A DNA stretch of 51,921 nucleotides from Spirochaetales bacterium Spiro_09 (GTDB lineage Bacteria > Spirochaetota > Spirochaetia > Treponematales > Treponemataceae), in NCBI GenBank assembly GCA_001604385.1, contig LVBK01000032.1, forward strand, positions 1-51,921, written 5' to 3'. Made by a program: the position numbers and the translations under genes. The notes beneath the pieces are model-generated. The model saw only the letters and a program-made list of their open reading frames with translations, had not been told where the DNA came from and did no database searches. Below, piece after piece: positions 43,307 through 51,146 of this stretch; position 1 is the stretch's first letter, and each line of letters begins with the position of its first letter.

Positions 43307-43312
43307 AGTATA
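43307..43312 (-). promoter_or_regulatory. -10 box of the GH43-CBM6 gene, 6 nt from the start codon
   Basis: TATACT on the - strand (43312-43307) ends 6 nt before ATG at 43300, with no Shine-Dalgarno. This suggests leaderless transcription. Confidence 0.45.
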
Positions 43313-43340
43313 CAGGCACTTTTGCGGAATGTGGTAATTA

Positions 43341-43360
43341 CTGCTATCAATATTGTTGAA
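43341..43360 (+). repeat. 20-bp repeat, solo copy
   Basis: CTGCTATCAATATTGTTGAA, identical to the left arm of the element at 14824-14887. It lies between divergent genes about 60 bp before the nitroreductase start. Confidence 0.8.
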
Positions 43361-43417
43361 ACTGTCTGTCAGCTGCCCGTGAATTTTGCCGACGTACGCA
43401 TTCTGGAGGTATATTCG

Positions 43418-44338
43418 ATGAATATGAATGAACTGACAACCATTGAAAGCGTTATTCGCGCGCGCCATAGCGTGCGGAATTATGAAAGCCGGCCCCTCGG
43501 TGAAGGTGACCGCGCTCTTGTGCAGGAGGCGATTACCGCCGCCTGCGATCCGAAGAATATGCTCCATCCTGCGGATATCCGTATACAGCTTGTTCGGGGC
43601 GCCGGGAAAAATTCCACCTCGTCGGGATCTGGTGGTATGAAACTGGGGACCTACGGAGTTATCCGGGGCGCCTCGGATTATCTTGCGCTTGCCGTTCCTC
43701 GCGAGAATCCGCCTATAGAGGCGGCAGGATATGCCCTTGAGCGGGTAATTCTTCGCCTCTCTGAGGCCGGTTTGGGAACCTGCTGGCTTGCCGGTACCTG
43801 GAATCGTTCGTCTTTTTTACAGGCGGCCGGTGAATCCTTTGGAATGGATCTCCTGGATCCGCAAAGCTCTCATATGCTGGTTGCGGTTACCCCGGTTGGC
43901 TACGATGCCGGAAAAAAACATGCGATCGACTCGTTTATCCGCTTCGCAGCTGGTTCCCGCAACAGAAAGCCCTGGAAGGATATTTTCTTCGCGGTCAATC
44001 CGACATCAGGTCTTGAAGGTTTGGAAAGTGAGGCCGCAGGAGAGCTAGCCCTCCCTTTCGATATGGTGCGCTGTGCACCTTCCGCAAGTAACCGGCAGCC
44101 CTGGCGGCTGGTTCGTGATGGCGAGGCGGTGCATTTTTTCTCTGACGGGACCTACGGTGAGGCCCTCGGCTTTAACATGCACTTGCTTGATCTGGGTATT
44201 GCCGCCTGCCATTTTGACCTTTCGTGCCGCTCCCGGGGAATAAGCACGCGACCGCTGTTTGACAAGTCTCCGGAACACCTGAGGGATCTCCTTCCGGCAA
44301 CCTGGACCTGGCGGTTTTCGTATACCCTGATCAGCTAA
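43418..44338 (+). CDS. Nitroreductase-family protein (TM1586-like)
   Basis: The 306-residue protein has the FMN-binding signature SVIRARHSVRNYESRPL at the N-terminus. A duplicated, single-chain nitroreductase layout is seen in the TM1586-type putative nitroreductases. The second half carries VRCAPSASNRQPWRLV, which resembles the usual flavin-binding PSxxNxQPW segment. It probably reduces a small oxidised substrate with NAD(P)H. GGAGG precedes the ATG at 43418. Its stop is 2 bp from the stop of the convergent HD-GYP gene. Confidence 0.82.
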   Translation: MNMNELTTIESVIRARHSVRNYESRPLGEGDRALVQEAITAACDPKNMLHPADIRIQLVRGAGKNSTSSGSGGMKLGTYGVIRGASDYLALAVPRENPPIEAAGYALERVILRLSEAGLGTCWLAGTWNRSSFLQAAGESFGMDLLDPQSSHMLVAVTPVGYDAGKKHAIDSFIRFAAGSRNRKPWKDIFFAVNPTSGLEGLESEAAGELALPFDMVRCAPSASNRQPWRLVRDGEAVHFFSDGTYGEALGFNMHLLDLGIAACHFDLSCRSRGISTRPLFDKSPEHLRDLLPATWTWRFSYTLIS

Positions 44339-44340
44339 TG

Positions 44341-45735
44341 TTAGAGTAGATATTTCTCAAATTCGGCAAAGTTGTCGTCAAAAATCTTGATGAGGGCCGG
44401 GTCAAACTGAGTGCCGCTGTGTTCTATGATATACAGACGGGCTTTATGAACCGGCCAGGGTTCCTTGTAGGGCCGTGCTGAAATGAGTGCGTCGAAGACA
44501 TCCAGGATGCTCACAATACGGCCGAACAGGGGGATGTTCTCCCCGGCGATTTTACCGGGGTAACCTGTGCCGTCCCAACGTTCATGGTGAGTGTTTGCAA
44601 TGATTGCGCCAGCTTTCAGGTACTCGCTGTGCGAGTTGTGCAGTAACTCAAAGCCTCGTGTAGTATGAGTTTCTATAATGCGGAATTCTTCCGGGGTCAA
44701 TTTTCCGGGCTTCAGTAAAATGCTGTCCGGAATGGCTACTTTGCCAATGTCGTGCAAGCGTGCGCTGTTGAACAATACTTCCTGTTCCACGGTGTTCATG
44801 CCGAGAAGAGAAGCGAAGAGTCTTGCAAGATTGCTGATTCTGTCCTGATGTTCGCTTGTTTGCGCGTCACGGAAATCGGCTAGCTTGCCGACCAAATAGA
44901 GGGTTTCATATTCACTCTGGACAGCCTTGTTGCGCGACAGAATTTCTGCCTGACGGGTTCGCTCGATCTGTTCCTGCGAGACTTGCAGGGCGCTGATCAT
45001 GTTATTGAATCGTTCTGCTATCAAGCCGATTTCGTCATCATTTTCGATCTTTGCGCGGTGTGAAAGATTATGTGTATCGGAAATGAGGGCGATGGTTTTC
45101 GCAAGATTTTCTGCAGGGCGGGTAATATATCCGACATACAGACTGACCGCAAGGATGATGAGTGAAAGCGAGGCGAGCAGAATAATGCCCTGTGTACGAA
45201 TTATCCGGAATGTGCTCAGGAAAAACTGCGAGCGTTTTTCCGTGACCGTTACGATCCAATCCAGTGGCTGAAAGGAGAATACAACGCCAATCCGGCTCTC
45301 CTGGAATAATGTTCCGTCATACCAGCCGGGTGTCAGTGGGTGTGTCAGCCTCTTGCTCATATACGACAATTTTTCAGTCGAAGGAAGTTCCAATCCAAAG
45401 CGGTACAGAAGTGTTCCGTTTGTGTCGAATACCAGAATGTCCTCGGTCTCGCTCCGCAAAAGCGAGTAGGCATAGGTTTGCATGGATTTTTGAAAGGCAG
45501 TAGTGTACTCAAGCTCTTTTTCCAGTTGCAGGCGTTCTAGAATTTGCCACTCACTGTGCATATGATCCCGCAATTGCTCTGCTTTGTAAGTAATGTATCG
45601 ATTCGCGTTCCGAATCATTTTGTTTTGAGCTTCAAGCGAAAAGAGCACCGCACTCACCAACAGGACAGAGGTAACCAGTGGAATTATCAGCATGAGCAGG
45701 GTTGGTCGAAGACGTTCCCTTCGTTGTTTTTTCAT
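44341..45735 (-). CDS. Membrane-bound HAMP/HD-GYP c-di-GMP phosphodiesterase
   Basis: In the 464-residue protein, transmembrane helices near 12-34 and 180-202 flank a periplasmic sensor (about 35-178) of Cache-like size. HAMP (about 205-260) and HD-GYP (about 275-460) follow. Motifs present are SEHQDRI, HDIGKVAIPD, HHERWDGTGYP and SILDVFDAL, so the enzyme should be active. It would lower c-di-GMP in response to an external signal. The ATG at 45735 has no Shine-Dalgarno. TATTAT lies 7 nt upstream. The gene is divergent from the coiled-coil protein at 45783 and shares a 47-bp intergenic region with it. Confidence 0.88.
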   Translation of the reverse strand: MKKQRRERLRPTLLMLIIPLVTSVLLVSAVLFSLEAQNKMIRNANRYITYKAEQLRDHMHSEWQILERLQLEKELEYTTAFQKSMQTYAYSLLRSETEDILVFDTNGTLLYRFGLELPSTEKLSYMSKRLTHPLTPGWYDGTLFQESRIGVVFSFQPLDWIVTVTEKRSQFFLSTFRIIRTQGIILLASLSLIILAVSLYVGYITRPAENLAKTIALISDTHNLSHRAKIENDDEIGLIAERFNNMISALQVSQEQIERTRQAEILSRNKAVQSEYETLYLVGKLADFRDAQTSEHQDRISNLARLFASLLGMNTVEQEVLFNSARLHDIGKVAIPDSILLKPGKLTPEEFRIIETHTTRGFELLHNSHSEYLKAGAIIANTHHERWDGTGYPGKIAGENIPLFGRIVSILDVFDALISARPYKEPWPVHKARLYIIEHSGTQFDPALIKIFDDNFAEFEKYLL

Positions 45736-45742
45736 AATATGG

Positions 45743-45775
45743 ATAATAACATGAAAACGGTATCTGTGGTATACT
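45743..45775. promoter_or_regulatory. Divergent, apparently leaderless -10 boxes
   Basis: On the - strand TATTAT (45748-45743) ends 7 nt before ATG at 45735. On the + strand TATACT (45770-45775) ends 7 nt before GTG at 45783. Neither gene has a Shine-Dalgarno, and the whole intergenic region is only 47 bp. The -35 regions are weak. Confidence 0.45.
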
Positions 45776-45782
45776 CATTATA

Positions 45783-46589
45783 GTGGAACACTTTGAATCA
45801 ACACAAAACCGGGGATCCTTTCTCCTTGCCATCAATGCCCTGATCGTCATGTGCATGCTTTCGCTGGTGATGGTAGCCATGTATATGTATGCCCGTGATG
45901 TCCGAATGGTGGTAGAACATACCAATCGCTATGTCACTACTGAGTGGCATTTGTTTCAGGAATTGAAGGCGCAAACCGATCGCAAGTTGTATCAGAAAGA
46001 TCTGGAAATTTCCCAGCTTCGCGCGGAATATATGCGCTTGCTTGGAGATCAGGTTACTGGCGATGAAATACGCCAGATAGAAATTGAACTAAAAAAGGCT
46101 GAGCAAGAGCGCGCTGACATTCTTGCACAACGGCTTGCGCCGGAAACCTACTACCATGAAGAGGAAGGGACCAGTGATGCGAATGTCGGTGAGCGGTATT
46201 TGGTCACTGACACCTCGCAATTACGTGAAGCGCTGGGAGACCGGATTCGTGAACTTGAGGAACAACTTGACCTGTATCGGACCTTGAGTGAAACAAGTCA
46301 ACCATCATTGACAGCCCTGTCTGCTGAGGACATTCTGAAGCGTGAGGAAGTGTTACGGCAGGTAGAGAATAAAATGGCGGAACTATCCCGACTGCCTCCC
46401 GCGCGTCTTGAATCCATACGCACCAGATCTTTTTTACGGGCCCTGGTCAGTTCGCCTGAAAAAAGAAATGAATATCCCAACCTGCTCGACGAGCTTGACC
46501 GAACCTTCGATGACTTCGGCCGTCAGGAATGGGTTAAAGGGCAGCTTGATGCCTATCGGTTCGTTTCGGATATCCTGAAAGCAAAATAG
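45783..46589 (+). CDS. Single-span membrane protein with coiled coil, unknown function
   Basis: The 268-residue protein has one transmembrane helix (about 12-35) followed by charged, heptad-rich sequence (about 55-115 and 150-200), predicted to form a long coiled coil. No family is recognised. The start is GTG at 45783. It gives a short cytosolic end before the helix, and the next Met codons lie inside the membrane segment. Being divergent from an HD-GYP gene, it could be a motility or envelope protein, but that is speculation. It converges on the FN3 lipoprotein gene with 6 bp between stops. Confidence 0.65.
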   Translation: MEHFESTQNRGSFLLAINALIVMCMLSLVMVAMYMYARDVRMVVEHTNRYVTTEWHLFQELKAQTDRKLYQKDLEISQLRAEYMRLLGDQVTGDEIRQIEIELKKAEQERADILAQRLAPETYYHEEEGTSDANVGERYLVTDTSQLREALGDRIRELEEQLDLYRTLSETSQPSLTALSAEDILKREEVLRQVENKMAELSRLPPARLESIRTRSFLRALVSSPEKRNEYPNLLDELDRTFDDFGRQEWVKGQLDAYRFVSDILKAK

Positions 46590-46595
46590 GGTCGT

Positions 46596-47234
46596 TTACG
46601 GTACTATATAGGTTCGGGGAAGCGACTCAAACTGTCCGGAATGGGCGGTAATGGTGAAGGTGAACTGTGTATTTGGTGGCAGGTTGGTAATTGTTTTAGA
46701 GCGTGTATCTGGTGTAAGCGTCGTTGTGGTCGGATTTGGTAACTTTTCCAAAGTGAATTGGTCAATCAATTCAGCTGTCCCGTATGTCCAGGTCAGTGTA
46801 ATGGTCTTTCTGTCACCACTTCGTGTTACTTCCAATGTAGAAACCATCTCGGGACGTACAAGTACCTCTTTGTCAGCGGTATTTCCTGCCCCGTCGATCA
46901 TGCGTATTGTGTGTATACCGATTGCTTGCCCTGCCGTGTACGTGAACTCGCCGTTTTCTGCCTGAACCACCGAACCGCTATTATTACCCGAGGTAATGTT
47001 AGAGATTTCGGTTGTTTGCACCAAAACTGTGTAGGAAGGTATACCGCCGGCCGGTACAATGGTGATCGACTCGCCAACAGCCAGATCGGTTCGGGAAAGA
47101 ACCATCGTGAGGGGTGTCGGAGTACTTTCTTCACTTTCCATTTCTTCAATAATTGAATAGGAATCGCAGCTGGCAGCAAGCAATCCTGCCAGAAGTGTAA
47201 TCAATATTTGCAAGCGCATTACGTTCTCTTTCAT
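46596..47234 (-). CDS. Lipoprotein with C-terminal fibronectin type III-like domain
   Basis: The 212-residue protein has a lipobox LLAASC (Cys23) and a short acidic linker. A central Ig-like domain (about 40-128) precedes a C-terminal fibronectin type III-like domain (about 130-212, with ITLTWTYGTAELIDQFTLEK and NLPPNTQFTFTITA). It is probably on the cell surface or in the periplasm. AAGGA in the end of the preceding gene serves the ATG at 47234, which abuts that gene's stop. The two genes are co-transcribed. Confidence 0.78.
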   Translation of the reverse strand: MKENVMRLQILITLLAGLLAASCDSYSIIEEMESEESTPTPLTMVLSRTDLAVGESITIVPAGGIPSYTVLVQTTEISNITSGNNSGSVVQAENGEFTYTAGQAIGIHTIRMIDGAGNTADKEVLVRPEMVSTLEVTRSGDRKTITLTWTYGTAELIDQFTLEKLPNPTTTTLTPDTRSKTITNLPPNTQFTFTITAHSGQFESLPRTYIVP

Positions 47235-48221
47235 TCAAAAATCCTTGCTGATACAGAGCGCGGGAGAAAGCGCCGTCAGGGCCAATTCAGGGTTGAAGAC
47301 ATGAAGATACCGGATGTCCATACCGGCATGCACCGCTTTTCCGAGCGGATACAAGATTCGAAGTCCCACTTTCATGTAGGGAACGGTTTTATGCAAATAC
47401 TTCGAGTCTGTTTTCATGGATACAAAAGCCGCACCGCCTGAAAGCGCACCGTCCAGTCTGAACGGCAAAAGATATCCGCTTCCTGCCTGCACCTCTGCTC
47501 CGGCCATGGTGATATGCACGGGTCCACCACTCATGTCGGGATTATTAAACAGACGGGAGTATCCCAGTTCAAGCCCTGCTGAAAGTGACAGGGAATCGCG
47601 CGGTCTGCGGATTACGAAAAGGGCTTCGCCGCCACTACCATACTGGAAATAGTCCGCGCTGGCTCCGGAAAAAATGCTTCCCCGCACGGAAAGGCTTGCA
47701 ACCGGGGTAAGGCGGTATGAGCGGGTCTCTTCAGGTTGTTGGTCGGCTTGTGGTTTCTCCGGCCGTTCAGAAAAGATACCCGCAATTTCTCCGGCAGAAG
47801 GTGAGTCTCTTTTTTTGGACGACAACAAGCCTGCTCGCTCAAGTAGCTGTATAACTGCTTCTTCTATTTTCGCGTCCAGGGTGTAATCGAGCGCAAGAAG
47901 TGTTTCATTTTCCGTGTGTCCCAGCTTCATGTGGAGATGAATGTTTTGAGCGCGCCTCTCATATGTGACTAGAAGCGCTGATGCGTCCGTGCTGGCGATT
48001 CGTGTACTGGAATAGCCTGATTTTGACAGAGCCAGCCCGATAGAAATATATAAAAGCTCCTCCATTTCTTTATCGGGAGCGGGTGATTTATAGGTGTGAA
48101 CGATCAGCTGTTGAGAATACACACCGGACAGAATACCAGCGAAAAACAGTACGATAAAAATAAAGTGCGCTGTTCTTCCAATTGTTGGGTATGTGGATTC
48201 TGTCGTTGGAAACATATGCAT
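47235..48221 (-). CDS. Secreted outer-membrane beta-barrel-like protein
   Basis: A 328-residue protein (from ATG 48221) with a hydrophobic signal segment near residues 20-37 (cleavage near VYS-QQ). Then comes a soluble domain (about 38-150) and a C-terminal part of alternating hydrophobic strands (about 170-328) ending SKDF, with the terminal aromatic of outer-membrane barrels. No family is recognised. It pairs with the FN3 lipoprotein that follows without a gap. The N-terminus is uncertain: ATG 48221 (6 nt after a TATACT box) or 48215. The longer frame to 48263 would include the promoter. Confidence 0.7.
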   Translation of the reverse strand: MHMFPTTESTYPTIGRTAHFIFIVLFFAGILSGVYSQQLIVHTYKSPAPDKEMEELLYISIGLALSKSGYSSTRIASTDASALLVTYERRAQNIHLHMKLGHTENETLLALDYTLDAKIEEAVIQLLERAGLLSSKKRDSPSAGEIAGIFSERPEKPQADQQPEETRSYRLTPVASLSVRGSIFSGASADYFQYGSGGEALFVIRRPRDSLSLSAGLELGYSRLFNNPDMSGGPVHITMAGAEVQAGSGYLLPFRLDGALSGGAAFVSMKTDSKYLHKTVPYMKVGLRILYPLGKAVHAGMDIRYLHVFNPELALTALSPALCISKDF

Positions 48222-48227
48222 ACAACT

Positions 48228-48233
48228 AGTATA
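48228..48233 (-). promoter_or_regulatory. -10 box of the barrel/FN3 operon, 6 nt from the start codon
   Basis: TATACT on the - strand (48233-48228) ends 6 nt before ATG at 48221. No Shine-Dalgarno and no clear -35 box are visible. Confidence 0.4.
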
Positions 48234-48307
48234 CCCGGTAAACGTGCATGCCGGCCAGATCAATCGGGTCTGTTATTACCTTGTTTTTACGTTTTACTGT
48301 ATTTTAC

Positions 48308-48335
48308 TTGACTATTTACATGGTTTTAGTAATAT
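48308..48335 (+). promoter_or_regulatory. Promoter of the DUF4395 gene, apparently leaderless
   Basis: TTGACT (48308-48313), a 16-bp spacer and TAATAT (48330-48335) lie just before ATG at 48343, with 7 nt between the -10 box and the start codon and no Shine-Dalgarno. Confidence 0.5.
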
Positions 48336-48342
48336 ATAGTGT

Positions 48343-48846
48343 ATGAAAACAAACACAATACCCGAACGGGTCGGAGAACATGTAGTACGGGGAATCGCGA
48401 CACAGGTCAGCCTGTTGTTGGCTATAGCCATATTCGCGGGTGTGATTTGGGGAATGAGCCTGGTAACAACGATTATTTCGATTCTTCTTGTTGCGGACTT
48501 TACCGCCCGTGCAACGGGATTATCCCGGATCAGCCTGCTTGCAATTGTGTCACGCGGTCTGCAGGGGAAGGTGTTTTTTTATAATAGAAGGCTCATTACG
48601 GCAAAGCCGAAAAAGTTTGCCGCAGCCATAGGAGCCACCATGTCATTGACTTCGGTTGTCCTGTGGTTTTTCGGTCTGTATCAGATTCAATTCATTGTGC
48701 TATCGGTGTTGCTTGTATTCTCTTTTCTTGAAGCGGCATTCCGGTTTTGCGCAGGCTGCAAGATTTTCAGCTTGCTGATAAAACTGGGTATTGCCCGGGA
48801 AGAGCTTTGCGACGACTGCGTCTTTCCCCCGGGCGAGGCTATTTAA
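48343..48846 (+). CDS. DUF4395 membrane protein
   Basis: The 167-residue protein has four hydrophobic segments and, near the C-terminus, FCAGCKIFSLLIKLG followed by CDDC. The conserved cysteines after the last helices are typical of DUF4395. The family often occurs with thiol-redox or rhodanese genes, though none is adjacent here. The function is unknown. Confidence 0.78.
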   Translation: MKTNTIPERVGEHVVRGIATQVSLLLAIAIFAGVIWGMSLVTTIISILLVADFTARATGLSRISLLAIVSRGLQGKVFFYNRRLITAKPKKFAAAIGATMSLTSVVLWFFGLYQIQFIVLSVLLVFSFLEAAFRFCAGCKIFSLLIKLGIAREELCDDCVFPPGEAI

Positions 48847-48906
48847 CCGGGCTCACTGTGATGAATTTTTGAAATTCTTTTATCGGTATGCATGGTCTTA
48901 CGGGTA

Positions 48907-48912
48907 TATACT
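48907..48912 (+). promoter_or_regulatory. -10 box of the FecR lipoprotein gene
   Basis: TATACT (48907-48912) precedes the conserved hairpin at 48917-48961 and the start at 48994. The predicted transcript would begin just at the hairpin. No good -35 box is seen. Confidence 0.4.
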
Positions 48913-48916
48913 GTAC

Positions 48917-48961
48917 TAAGGGGACCTCTGAATACTCGGTTAGTATTTAGAGGTCCCCTTA
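48917..48961 (+). repeat. ACCTCT hairpin repeat, copy 2 (upstream of FecR lipoprotein)
   Basis: The arms TAAGGGGACCTCTGAATACT and AGTATTTAGAGGTCCCCTTA pair around CGGTT with a single G-T pair. The 13-bp core and loop match the copy at 21863-21893 except for one base. The outer stem differs, but pairing there is kept. Confidence 0.85.
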
Positions 48962-48993
48962 AATCAGTTCATATTCCGGAAAGGGGTGCATAC

Positions 48994-51003
48994 ATGTATA
49001 AGTCGGTGTTACAGGCGGCGGGAATCGGTATGGTGTGCCTTGCCGTTTTGATGGTGAGCGCAGGGTGCACGAAAGATGACTCGGGCTCCAGCCGGACGAA
49101 AGAGGCTGAATCGACTTCCCGGATCGACCCCGTTATTGATGGTGCCCTTATAACCTATGTCGAGGGAGAGGTCTTTATTCTGACTTCCTCCGGAGAGCGC
49201 ACTGAAGCCCGGGTGGGTTTCCCTCTTGAAGCAGGCCTTCGTGTCGGGACCGGTCCGGATAGCCGGTGTGTGGTAACAATCGAAAATATTGGAACCTTCG
49301 ATATCGGCTCCCGCTCGCTGGTCACGGTGGAATCGTTTTATATAGAAGAAAAACAGGCAGCGCTGACCCTGGCCACCGGTTCGGTTCGCTCGAAGATAGA
49401 CAAGCTGGCCCGGCGGGACAGCTGCCTTATTCGCACCGGTACGCTCGTTGCCGCGGTACGGGGTACCGACTTCACCGTCGAGCAGGCAGCTTCCGGTTCG
49501 GTTCGCGTCATCGTGGAGACCGGCTCTGTCGTTCTGTTTCCGCCGAACCTTCTGACCGGCGGCTTGCATCCGTCTTCGACCCTTGTTCCCGACGGACATG
49601 ACGTCCTTCCGGAGCTCGAGGCTAACCCCGAATCGTTTGATGCCTTTCTCGAGAATCTGCCCGCCCTGCAAGCGGGAGAAAGCAGGGTGTTCTCGGCTGA
49701 AGCCCTGGAAACGGCCCGGTCGGCCGCGGAGGTTCTTGCGTCATCCGTTCAAACCGGCGACCAACCCCTGGACAAGGCACTGTCCACCGCCCTTGAGGGA
49801 ATTACCGGCGCGGCCGAAAAGGACATTTCCCGCAGCATCGAATTGCTTGAAGAATTCGAACTTCCTCCCGAAAGCCCAGACCCGGTCCGATCCTCCGAAC
49901 CCAAGCGGGATGGCCGGGAGTCCGGCTCTTCTGCTGTTACCGCGCTCACCGTGACCCGCGACGGGTACACCGTTACCATCAGCGCACTGGAAAAAGCCCC
50001 CCTGTCCACGGTGGCCCAAGGTCCCTGGATACGGCCCCTGCCCTACCTTCGATCACCGGTCGGCAAGGATAGCGGGACTGCCCTGGACGGCGGCAACGCC
50101 TTTACCGTGATAAACGAACAGTCTGCAGGCAGGGGAACGGCCCGGCTTGAGAACGGAAATGCGGTCCTTTCCGTCGAAAAGCCCTTCGAGTCCTGGGGTC
50201 TTATTGTCGAACCCAATACTCGCCTTGAACTGAAAAAGGGAGAGATATACCTTTTCGAGTTTACCGCCTGGACTTCCGGCGAGATAATGACGGCCGCCGC
50301 AGGCTTCAACGAGGGTGGCCAGGACCTCAATGGCGACGGTAATCCGTACTCGGGATACTACTGGCAACTCGTGAGCGTTACCGGCGAAAGTGCGCGCTAC
50401 AGCGTCCTGTACGCGCATCGGGGAGCATATAACGCGGCAGGAGTATATAACGTTTCGACCGGAGCGTATCCGGGGACCCTCTATGTCCGTGACCTGTCCT
50501 GCCGCAGTGTGGGAAGCGGCCTTTATACGCACCGGGGAGGGGCGGGCGAGCTGGTGAATAACGGCTCTTTTGCCTACGGGTTCCTCTTTTGGACCGCTGC
50601 GCGCCACAGCGAGCCCTCCCTTAACGGTTTTTCCGTTCAGGACGGCCGGTTCCGCTACACGGCCGCAGCACGGACAGCCGAACGGTGGATGAGCCAGCTT
50701 GCCACCGAAACGTCGATAGACGCCAATTCCCGGTATCGCCTGTCTTTCTCTCTGTACGCAAGCGCCATCGCCGATGTCGGGGTCGATTTTAAGGAAAACA
50801 GCATTGACCGCGACGGCGACGGCAATCCATTCACCCCCCAATCGCCCTGGATGTATGTTGAAACCCGGCCGGGACAGTGGTCCCGCTATGACATAGAATT
50901 TGACTCGCTCGGAGAAAACAGCGAATCCCAACTTTCGTTCTCGCTCGGTTCGGTTACCGGCGAACTGTTACTGGACGAGGTGTCCCTGGTAAAAGTGCGC
51001 TAG
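48994..51003 (+). CDS. FecR-domain lipoprotein with two C-terminal carbohydrate-binding-like modules
   Basis: The 669-residue protein has a lipobox VSAGC (Cys25) and a FecR domain (about 50-190, with DIGSRSLVTVESFY, TGSVRSKIDKL and TLVAAVRGTDF). A helical or disordered middle part (about 195-330) precedes two beta-rich modules (about 350-515 and 525-669). Each module carries a DxNGDGNP or DxDGDGNP loop (about residues 444 and 605) that looks like a calcium site, and the second ends LLLDEVSLVKV like CBM4/9-type modules. No FecI/FecA partner is nearby, so iron regulation is unlikely. A surface polymer-binding or structural role is more plausible. The start has GGGG upstream. Confidence 0.8.
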   Translation: MYKSVLQAAGIGMVCLAVLMVSAGCTKDDSGSSRTKEAESTSRIDPVIDGALITYVEGEVFILTSSGERTEARVGFPLEAGLRVGTGPDSRCVVTIENIGTFDIGSRSLVTVESFYIEEKQAALTLATGSVRSKIDKLARRDSCLIRTGTLVAAVRGTDFTVEQAASGSVRVIVETGSVVLFPPNLLTGGLHPSSTLVPDGHDVLPELEANPESFDAFLENLPALQAGESRVFSAEALETARSAAEVLASSVQTGDQPLDKALSTALEGITGAAEKDISRSIELLEEFELPPESPDPVRSSEPKRDGRESGSSAVTALTVTRDGYTVTISALEKAPLSTVAQGPWIRPLPYLRSPVGKDSGTALDGGNAFTVINEQSAGRGTARLENGNAVLSVEKPFESWGLIVEPNTRLELKKGEIYLFEFTAWTSGEIMTAAAGFNEGGQDLNGDGNPYSGYYWQLVSVTGESARYSVLYAHRGAYNAAGVYNVSTGAYPGTLYVRDLSCRSVGSGLYTHRGGAGELVNNGSFAYGFLFWTAARHSEPSLNGFSVQDGRFRYTAAARTAERWMSQLATETSIDANSRYRLSFSLYASAIADVGVDFKENSIDRDGDGNPFTPQSPWMYVETRPGQWSRYDIEFDSLGENSESQLSFSLGSVTGELLLDEVSLVKVR

Positions 51004-51004
51004 G

Positions 51005-51101
51005 CCGCGACAGGCGAAACAGCGCGCGCGCATGCCGAAGCGAGCTGGCCGCCGCTGCGGCCGGAGCGCGTTCGCGCCGCCTTGCCCGTTCTGCGTCAGT
51101 C
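51005..51101 (-). repeat. GC-rich block, possible divergent fourth copy of the GATTGAGGCAGA repeat
   Basis: On the - strand it begins GACTGACGCAGAA and is full of GC-rich inverted repeats (for example GGCCGC with GCGGCC near 51049-51064). It occupies most of the gap after the FecR gene. Similarity to copies 1-3 is limited to the start. Confidence 0.3.
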
Positions 51102-51146
51102 TTTTTTTCTCATCGGGTCAGTTGGACGCGCTGTGTGCAATGGCCT

